Both the position numbers and the translations under genes were made by a program. A model generated the notes under the pieces. It was not told where the DNA came from. It saw only the letters and a list, made by a program, of their open reading frames with translations, and searched no databases. Positions 56,975 to 64,000 of a stretch of 64,000 nt of DNA are shown piece by piece (the stretch's first letter is position 1; every line of letters starts with the position of its first letter). This DNA is from Glandiceps talaboti (Eukaryota > Hemichordata > Enteropneusta > Spengelidae): positions 17,259,367-17,323,366 of the forward strand of contig NC_135557.1 of assembly GCF_964340395.1 (NCBI RefSeq), written 5' to 3'.

Positions 56975-57654
56975 AGCTCAGTAACTGGCTGTTCTGAAGG
57001 CCCAACATGTTCATTAGTACTAGTATCATGCGTAAGTGCTGGCTTCCTGAATTTAGTGGTAGGCAGATCTTTTCGTCGACCATACCTTGAACCCACTGTG
57101 GTAGTGTATACACTAATTGTCTCGTCTTCAGAAGACTCAGTGTAATCATGACAATATTTGTTTTCACTACCCCGTTTCTTCATCACCTGTACAGTAAACT
57201 GAAAACATTTAACGTCATTAAGCGCATCTTCTAATGAAGTCAAATTCAAATTGTGCACATATTGTCCGGCATCCCTATCCTTATAACCCAAACAAAATCT
57301 AGACATCGCCTGTGCATATGCGTATTTATCAGATACATCCTTATATGCTAAAGTAGCAAGTTCCAGAACACAATCGGCCAAGTCCTCTGGATCTTCATCA
57401 TGATGTTGTCTACTTTTCCAAAAAGTCAAATCACCCATTTCCTCTGAATCACGGAATGAATAACGTTTTGCTAGTCTTTTCACTAATTCATCATAGGTAA
57501 TGTCTGGATTTCTCTCCAGCTGTAGGGTGTAAAAGACACTTGCTTTCCGTTCCAAACACCAACATAAATCTCTAGACTCCTCTGCTGTCCACTCTTCGAC
57601 CTTTATAAATCTATTAAATTTCCAGAGAAAAGCAGACCATCTTCCCTTTACCAT
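56953..57654 (-). pseudogene. Retrotransposon Gag core region
   Basis: An open stretch of 233 codons with retrotransposon-gag character: an aromatic/basic opening, a charged helical region and a WxxxxxxxEDPEDL-like segment about residues 70-95, the composition of the capsid region of Ty3/gypsy-type Gag. It lies in a different frame from the zinc-knuckle stretch just downstream (22-bp overlap) and from the N-terminal part upstream, so the gene is broken in at least two places, unless one shift is programmed. Minus-strand orientation agrees with the LTR, PPT and PBS. Confidence 0.75.
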
Positions 57655-57690
57655 ATGTTAAACCCTTGGGGAATCGTATTTTCCGATTTC

Positions 57691-58430
57691 TAGACCCTGA
57701 ACAAGCTTGTCGGTTTAAATCTGCATTGACCAGTGAAGAGAATTGTCCAGGCAGTCAACAATGCACCTGAAGATAAAGCAGCACTATTAGGTAGTCCTAT
57801 CGCTGGCGTGACTGTCATGCTAGAATGAAACATGGCTTTAGGGTTAGCGCCTGGGGGTAATTGCTCCTTATTAAGGATTGTTGAAGTCTTTAAGAAACGT
57901 CTGTAGTACTTCCAAAGGTTTTCCTTGGAGACATTCCCCCTAAAGCATGATGTGGAGAGGTGTCTGTCAGTTGCTGTCCAGAGAGAGAAGAAGTTGGTGA
58001 GGGTGGCACTGGTTTAATATGAGCATCCCCCCCCCCCCCAAATTGTCCCGTTTGTCATAGACCCTGAACAAGCTTGTCGGTTTAAATCTGCATTGACCAG
58101 TGAAGAGAATTGTCCAGGCAGTCAACAATGCACCTGAAGATAAAGCAGCACTATTAGGTAGTCCTATCGCTGGCGTGACTGTCATGCTAGAATGAAACAT
58201 GGCTTTAGGGTTAGCGCCTGGGGGTAATTGCTCCTTATTAAGGATTGTTGAAGTCTCTAAGAAACGTCTGTAGTACTTCCAAAGGTTTTCCTTGGAGAGA
58301 CATTCCCCCTAAAGCATATGATGTGGAGAGGTGTCTGTCAGTTGCTGTCCAGAGAGAGAAGAAGTTGGTGAGGGTGGCACTGGTTTAATATGAGCATTCC
58401 CCCCCCCCCCCCGAATTGTCCCGTTTGTCA
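57691..58430. repeat. Tandem duplication inside the retrotransposon (2 x about 367 bp)
   Basis: TAGACCCTGAACAAGCTTGT starts at 57691 and its copy (minus a base or two) at 58058; the two units are nearly identical apart from a few indels, including the length of a poly-C run (about 58026 and 58400) and a GA insertion near 58300. The high identity shows the duplication is recent compared with the diverged LTRs. Confidence 0.92.
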
Positions 58431-58432
58431 TT

Positions 58433-58552
58433 AATTTGCTGACTAGGTGATGCTGTTGGTTCTTCCTGATCACCTACTAGCAAGTCTTCATCTGGTGGAA
58501 GTTCCAATGTAATTAAATCAGATAACTTGTCTTTCTTTGCCTTAGCAGCCAT
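58433..58552 (-). pseudogene. Gag N-terminal segment
   Basis: A minus-strand ATG (first base at 58552) opens MAAKAKKDKLSDLITLELPP and continues about 40 codons, acidic and Gln/Ser-rich, to a poly-G run (poly-C on the plus strand) where the frame is lost. It is probably the original Gag start. The 367-bp duplication downstream is not a multiple of three, so it disturbs the frame. Confidence 0.5.
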
Positions 58553-58559
58553 ATTTATC

Positions 58560-59347
58560 AAAATAAAATTGCCACGACTTCAGAAAAAACCCGGATGCTA
58601 GCAATCACCAAGTGTATACGTCACCAACACGTGACTATGACATACTGGAAAACTTCATGGAAAATTTGATAAGAACTTGAAGTCTACAAAATTCACACAA
58701 CTGCGTGAAAACTCGAAAAATTCAATGATTTTTTCCAAATAAAAGAAACGAGAAACAATTGTAGTCAACAATTTGTTGCTGTAAACCACAAAATATGCTC
58801 AAATCACTCGTCGAATGGTACATAAAACATGGAACGTACGCGGCAAAATGGCGGCTCCGCTGAAGTTTCCAACACAGGACAAAACCTTATGTCAAAAACA
58901 ATGTTTATCTGAAGATTTGGCACGAAATAGAGAGAGTTAATCGACCTAAAGACGGAGATAAATAGAAATTCGTAACCCTAGTATGCATAGAAAGCAGTTA
59001 TTTGGGTACAAGACGTAATATTTCCCAGTGTTGAACGGTCGGCAAAATCTCCGCGCCAAAATGTATCAAATTTTGAAGTGAAGTATCACGGATCGGAGAG
59101 TTTAGCCTCCCGATCATAAATATATACCAAACGTGACACAAAATACAGTTCTCCGTATGTCGGAGACATTAAGAAAAACTACCATATAGTTTTTGAACGT
59201 TATATATTATTTTTGCGCTCCCAAAATTCAGAGAGCGAGTTAGAAAGTGCACACGGTTAGAAAGTGCACAGCCTTGAAATTTAATAAATGCTATACCGTA
59301 TCATCGTGAACTTGTACAAATGTACGTTGTATTTTCCGCGTCGCCAA
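58560..59347 (-). other. Retrotransposon 5' leader, noncoding
   Basis: About 790 bp between the 5' LTR and the Gag start with no ORF. It contains AAAATGGCGGC (58845-58855, plus strand), resembling a YY1/initiator site, and a CACGTGAC E-box near 58629. These could belong to an internal promoter, but that is only suggestive. Confidence 0.4.
59329..59347 (-). promoter_or_regulatory. Candidate primer binding site of the retrotransposon
   Basis: On the minus strand the base after the 5' LTR is T, followed by TGGCGACGCGGAAA. TGG is the complement of a tRNA CCA end. The first 11 bases match what I recall for the 3' end of a metazoan serine (GCU) tRNA at 10 positions; the primer identity is an inference. 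Confidence 0.45.
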
Positions 59348-59910
59348 TGTTGTAAACCTGGGCGGGGATAACTCTAAGATATCAGAAGTGTGAGAGAAGT
59401 GGCCTAAATGTTCGTTAGCTAACCCCGGTTCAGAAATGTATAAACGGCTGTACAAATAACCAATGTTCCAGAGCAATGTTCCTACCGTGTTCAGTCTCTG
59501 GGTAAACTAAATCTACTGATTCGATCTGCAATAGCCAGTAAAATATTACTAATACCAGTCCCAAATAGTACACCAGTACCAATTACCAGTGCTAATATTC
59601 CAGTAGTTCTTCTACCAGTAGTACAGTACCACTCTGGATACGAAGATTGTCTTCAGGTACGTCCTTCGGAGTTACCAAAGATACAACAATAGGATAAGTC
59701 TCCCAACAGTAGATATACGTCTTCATTCAACCATAGTCCGCAATCAAGAGAAAGTGGAGTCCAGAAAGCACATGGTTTGGATCTGGTCTCTGCAGGGGGC
59801 CAGATTCCCTTATTAGGATACCTTCCCAACCAGAGTTTCCCAATCAAATACCAACACCTCATAGGTCATCTAACTACGTAATAGGTCACTGACTGACCCA
59901 TTTCACAAGA
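59348..59910 (-). repeat. 5' LTR of the retrotransposon (right copy)
   Basis: 563 bp, starts TGTTGTAAAC and ends CACAAGA on the plus strand, matching 55641-56219 along its whole length with indels and substitutions. It is upstream relative to gag. The far end has mutated from the perfect inverted end kept in the other LTR (ACA to AGA). Confidence 0.9.
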
Positions 59911-59914
59911 GTTG

Positions 59915-60882
59915 GAACGGCGGGAATTATCGATATATCGCTCGATCCCAACGCAACTTTCACTAATACTCAAAAATGAACAATCGTTTAAGGCAAAATA
60001 TTTTTTTTAGATGTTTGTTTCCGATAACATGACTATGTAAAATAGGGTAGGGGGCTGAGAATACGGCGACCCCGATAGATAAGATACTTATTGATCGCCA
60101 TGCTTCGCAGTCCGTGAGAGTTTTGTAAGGTGTAAAAGTAAATGAGGACAATTGTAAATTAAGCATACGATCGTTATGTAGACTGTACCATGTCGTCTAA
60201 CATGACCCAGTTTCCCTCTCTGGAGTACGATTTCATAAAAGTGATGGATTGAGATATGTGCAGGAAAGTGGTGGATTGGAATGAGTGGAGGAAAGTGGTG
60301 GATTAAAATGAGTGGAGGAAAGTGGTGGATTAAGATGAGTGCAGGAAAAATAAACTCACAGTGGCCATTTGGGTGAGGATTGGGTATTTCTTATGGATTT
60401 TTAATTTATAAGACAATTTTATCATAGCTTCCTGTTTGAAAAATCAATGTGAAACAACAATGACAAAGTCTGTATTTGTAACTCAATATATTGCAAAAAG
60501 CTACAAAATATGTGAAAAGTTTGTTATTGTACGTACAATAACAAACATGTCACACATTTATTAATCGTTTGCAACTTATTGGGTTACAGACAACGACTTG
60601 TGTATGGTACTATAGCGTAGAATGCCTACCAATATTCCAAAATGCAATACTGCAATGACTACATGCGATATGACTACATGCGATATGACTACATGCGATA
60701 TGACTACATTGGGGAAGTCTCTGAATATAAATGCAATTTTTTTAGCTATTTTATACATTTTGAAATTTCCAGAACCCTATTTTCTGCCGAAAAATGGACA
60801 AAATCATTGCGAAGTGCGCCCTCATCGGCAGTCATTATTGTTTTCTCATCCTGCATTAATGTTCATGTCTCTGATCGATCCA
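59915..60882. other. Intergenic DNA with short tandem repeats
   Basis: A 27-bp repeat AGTGGTGGATTGAAATGAGTGGAGGAA (about 4 units, 60240-60345) and a 15-bp repeat TGACTACATGCGATA (3 units, 60655-60705). No gene. Confidence 0.7.
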
Positions 60883-60890
60883 TATAGCGC

Positions 60891-61099
60891 CACAGGGGCG
60901 TGTAATATTGCATAGATTGTTGTTTTCCAGGTCTACAGACTAAATATAACAACCTTTTGAATATATATTCCTACCTGTATAGGGAAAGAGAGTATTTATA
61001 GTATACGAAGTACTATAGATCGATAGATTTGTAGCAGCAAGATTCGTATGATATTTTCCTAAGAAAACGGAAATCTAAGCAATAATACACGCCCCTGTG
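60891..61099. mobile_element. hAT-like MITE with 8-bp TSD (copy 1)
   Basis: 209 bp with inverted ends CACAGGGGCGTGTA/TACACGCCCCTGTG. Perfect 8-bp TSD TATAGCGC at 60883-60890 and 61100-61107, the hAT hallmark. Confidence 0.9.
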
Positions 61100-61236
61100 T
61101 ATAGCGCAATGCTGAAGACGTGCATTCATGAGTCGGATCTTAGTTCGTTTGGCTATGTCGTGCGCTTTCCAGATTTTCGACAGATCTATGGCTGCTTGTC
61201 TGGCAATTGTCAACCTTCGTTTCACCTCCTTTGCAC

Positions 61237-61436
61237 CACAGGGGCGTGTATTATTGCTTAGATTTCCGTTTTCTTAGGAAAATATCATACGAATCTTGCT
61301 GCTACAAATGTATCGATCTATAGTACTACGTATACTATCTTTCCCTATACAGGTAGGAATATATATTCAAAAGGTTGTTATATTTAGTCTGTAGACCTGG
61401 AAAACAACAATCTATGCAATATTACACGCCCCTGTG
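61237..61436. mobile_element. hAT-like MITE, copy 2 in opposite orientation
   Basis: 200 bp, the reverse complement of 60891-61099 with few changes. No TSD is visible on its flanks (CTTTGCAC against GATGAATG). Together with copy 1 it makes an inverted repeat with a 137-bp spacer. Confidence 0.88.
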
Positions 61437-61444
61437 GATGAATG

Positions 61445-61940
61445 TACCAAGTTAAATGAAATTTGAGGTTTGCATTCTTAAGATATAGCCTAATTACGGA
61501 AAATCGTTAATTATGCAAATTACCATTAAAATTAAAAGCTATACCAACAGGTTTTAGATCTAGGATTCGTGTGTTTTCTCATGGTTGATGTATGTGATAA
61601 ATTATATGGAATTTGAAGCATGTATTCCACAGATATAGCTCAATTGCTGAAGATCGTTAATAATTCAAATTACTCATTAAAAGTAAAAGCTACATCAAGA
61701 AACCTCGTGTATGCATTGTTATGGTCGATCTATAAACCACATTGTATGAAATTTGCAGTTTACATTCTTAAGATAAAGCCTAATTACCGAAAATCACTAA
61801 TTATGTAAATTATTCATTAACACTAAAAAAACTATGCTGACATGCTTTTTTGGACAATTGCACTTTCTTATGGTTAATGTATGTGCCAAATTATATGGAA
61901 TTTGAAGAGTGCATGATACAGCTTAATTACTGAATATCGT
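61445..61940. repeat. Degenerate tandem repeat, about 140-150-bp unit
   Basis: Three to four units sharing AAATTATATGGAATTTGAAG, TTCTTAAGATATAGCxTAATTxCxGAAxATCGTTAATTATGCAAATTA and CATTAAAAxTAAAAGCTA. Confidence 0.85.
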
Positions 61941-61979
<39 letters not shown>

Positions 61980-62285
61980 GACTATTCTTTGTCACACACA
62001 CACAAAATTAGAAATTGAATTCACCGTTGGAGGAAATATCTCACTTGTAATGGTATTGTCATCAAATTTATTCCAGACCTAGTCTGTCTGTCTGTCTGTC
62101 TGTCTGTCTGCCTGTCTGTCTGTCTGTCTATTCTTTGTCTGTGTGTATATTTGTCCGTCTGTCTGTCTGTGAGTCTGTCTGTTTGTCTCTGTGTCTGTCT
62201 ATTCTTTATCTGTGTGTATATTTGTCCGTCTGTCTGGCTGTGCGTCTGTTTGTTTGTCTGTGTGTCTGTCTGTTTCTGTCTCTAA
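61940..62285. repeat. (CTGT)n microsatellite, interrupted
   Basis: Pure TCTG runs at 61940-61980 and 62080-62128, with degenerate stretches to 62285. Confidence 0.95.
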
Positions 62286-62884
62286 CTTAACTAAGTGGGT
62301 GAGCGAGACAGGAAGAAGACAGAAATATGAAGACAGAAAAGGGGACGAAGAGGACGAAGGGCGGGAGGAGGTGGGAGGGAGAGTTGTTTCAATTTTTCTC
62401 CAACATCTGGTAACATTTCTGGTCTATTTAAGGCACACATTTTTCGATTAATACCATCAACAATGGCAAAATACACCAACGCCAAATCGTAAATTAAATT
62501 TGTGATGGTGCAAACCTGTCAAAATGAAGACGATCTAAGGTCTATATTTGGCGAGCTGACCTGCCTATGGTATTGTTGATGGTATATCAAATATGAAATA
62601 GATACCGACACTAGACCAACAAAAACACGTCACAGGAAACAGCGTTTCAATTTCATCCAGTTCATAATCGCCCATAATTTCTTTCATACCTGTGTTTGCA
62701 AGTGTAGGTAAGTGCAGATGCATTCCTTTAATATTTCATCTGTCTGTTATAACTCGTTGCAGGCTAGCCGTCCAGAATATCTATCTCTTCTTTTCAAGCT
62801 GAAGCTACGTACCTCTAAAACTATTTTGGTCCTCTTCATCAGATACCCAACTTTTGAAAATATTACTCAGGTAATCGATGCTTC

Positions 62885-63125
62885 GGTTTACTCAGACAAA
62901 AAAAAACCACTATAACTATTGTCGCAACATTTTGATACAACAGTGATATAATAAGTTATTGAACGGATGTTGGTTTAATTAAAGTCTCATCAGGACAGCA
63001 GTGTAATGTTTTTGGACATCCAATATTTTTACTCTATCTCGATCAGACGGTTTAGTAACAGCTATAACCTATTTGTGTTACCTACCTCATCAAACAACAA
63101 TAGTTTTCTTGTCTATCCTTGTTAA
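62885..63125. mobile_element. CTGGTAATCC-family MITE, degraded copy
   Basis: Shares ACTATTGTCGCAACATTTTGATACAACAGTGAT, TTGAACGGATGTTGGTTTAAT and a CATCCAATATTT block with the CDON-intron copies, in the same order, but the ends are eroded. Confidence 0.6.
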
Positions 63126-63476
63126 CCAAAACTTATTAAAACATAGACGTACAATATGCCACTAAAAGTTTGGATGGACGATCATTCTTTAACACTACTC
63201 CTTCAATCTGTAACAATCTCCCATACTATCCTCGTCATTTCGGTGGTGTGAAGGTTACCATGAAAATTCTGATGCTCTGAAACAGGGACCCAGAAAGATT
63301 TTGAACATGATTTGAACCAATCGTTTGCCGAGTACATTAAAAAAGTGTATGACGGATTCTCCTCAATAAATTCTTAACGTTTTCGAATTCAGTAAGAAGG
63401 CGTGTACCTGCAATGCGAATAAGTGTGTGTACAACTCGTAAGGCGTAAACCAGTCTTAATCTCTCCTCACTCACTC

Positions 63477-63965
<489 letters not shown>

Positions 63966-63968
63966 TAT

Positions 63969-63999
<31 letters not shown>

Positions 64000-64000
64000 C

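Larger units (their letters stand above)
55641..59910 (-). mobile_element. LTR retrotransposon, gag-only, non-autonomous
   Basis: Two direct repeats, 55641-56219 and 59348-59910, flank a 3.1-kb interior. The left LTR has matching inverted ends TGTTGTGAA/TTCACAACA. The insertion is flanked by a 4-bp TSD, GTTG (55637-55640 and 59911-59914). The interior has a Gag-like ORF and zinc knuckle on the minus strand, a purine tract beside the left LTR and a tRNA-like primer site beside the right LTR, all agreeing with minus orientation. No protease, reverse transcriptase, RNase H or integrase motif is visible, and there is no room for a normal pol. LTR type and Gag are Ty3/gypsy-like (inference). The LTRs differ by many substitutions and small indels, so the insertion is not recent. 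Confidence 0.9.

Noticed and set aside
57967-58200. 77-codon minus-strand frame as a separate retrotransposon protein
   Set aside because: It sits across one unit of the 367-bp duplication and ends in the poly-G frame loss; better explained as broken gag sequence.

Overview
The window is animal genomic DNA, AT-rich and full of tandem repeats, microsatellites and small inverted-repeat elements. It holds one clear host gene: a multi-exon, plus-strand gene for a single-pass membrane protein of the CDON/BOC (Hedgehog co-receptor) family. The GT-AG introns, phase-1 Ig-domain exons, low GC and repeat load point to an invertebrate metazoan, probably marine. I cannot choose between invertebrate deuterostome and lophotrochozoan from the sequence alone.

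Layout. 1-33.7 kb: no convincing protein-coding gene. This stretch is largely minisatellites (units of about 33 to 110 bp), microsatellites ((CATA)n, (GA)n and others), a dispersed repeat family and one hAT-type MITE with a perfect 8-bp target-site duplication (TSD). 33.7-49.1 kb: the CDON/BOC-like gene, 16 coding exons (1087 codons plus stop) that join in frame at every junction. Order: signal peptide, five Ig domains, Thr/Ser-rich linker, two FN3 domains, transmembrane segment, proline-rich cytoplasmic tail. Its introns and 5' flank are crowded with at least four MITE families, several nested or in opposite orientations, and with partial copies of its own exon ends that carry decoy splice donors. 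49.1-55.6 kb: 3' UTR and intergenic DNA with short tandem repeats. 55.6-59.9 kb: a complete LTR retrotransposon on the minus strand, with a TSD, PPT-like and PBS-like sites and a broken gag with a zinc knuckle. It has no recognisable pol, so it looks like a non-autonomous gag-only element, and it contains a 367-bp internal tandem duplication. 59.9-64 kb: repeats, two copies of a small hAT-like MITE facing each other (hairpin arms of about 200 bp), (CTGT)n, a long (CT)n tract and a Tc1/mariner-like MITE inserted into that tract.

Function. The host gene would encode a cell-surface Hedgehog-binding co-receptor. Compared with vertebrate CDON (5 Ig + 3 FN3), the FN3 domain next to the Ig array is not found, leaving domains that best match vertebrate FN3-2 and FN3-3. 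Exon borders were set by hand from splice consensus, reading frame and domain continuity. Repeat families were recognised by eye, so copy boundaries are approximate unless a TSD fixes them.
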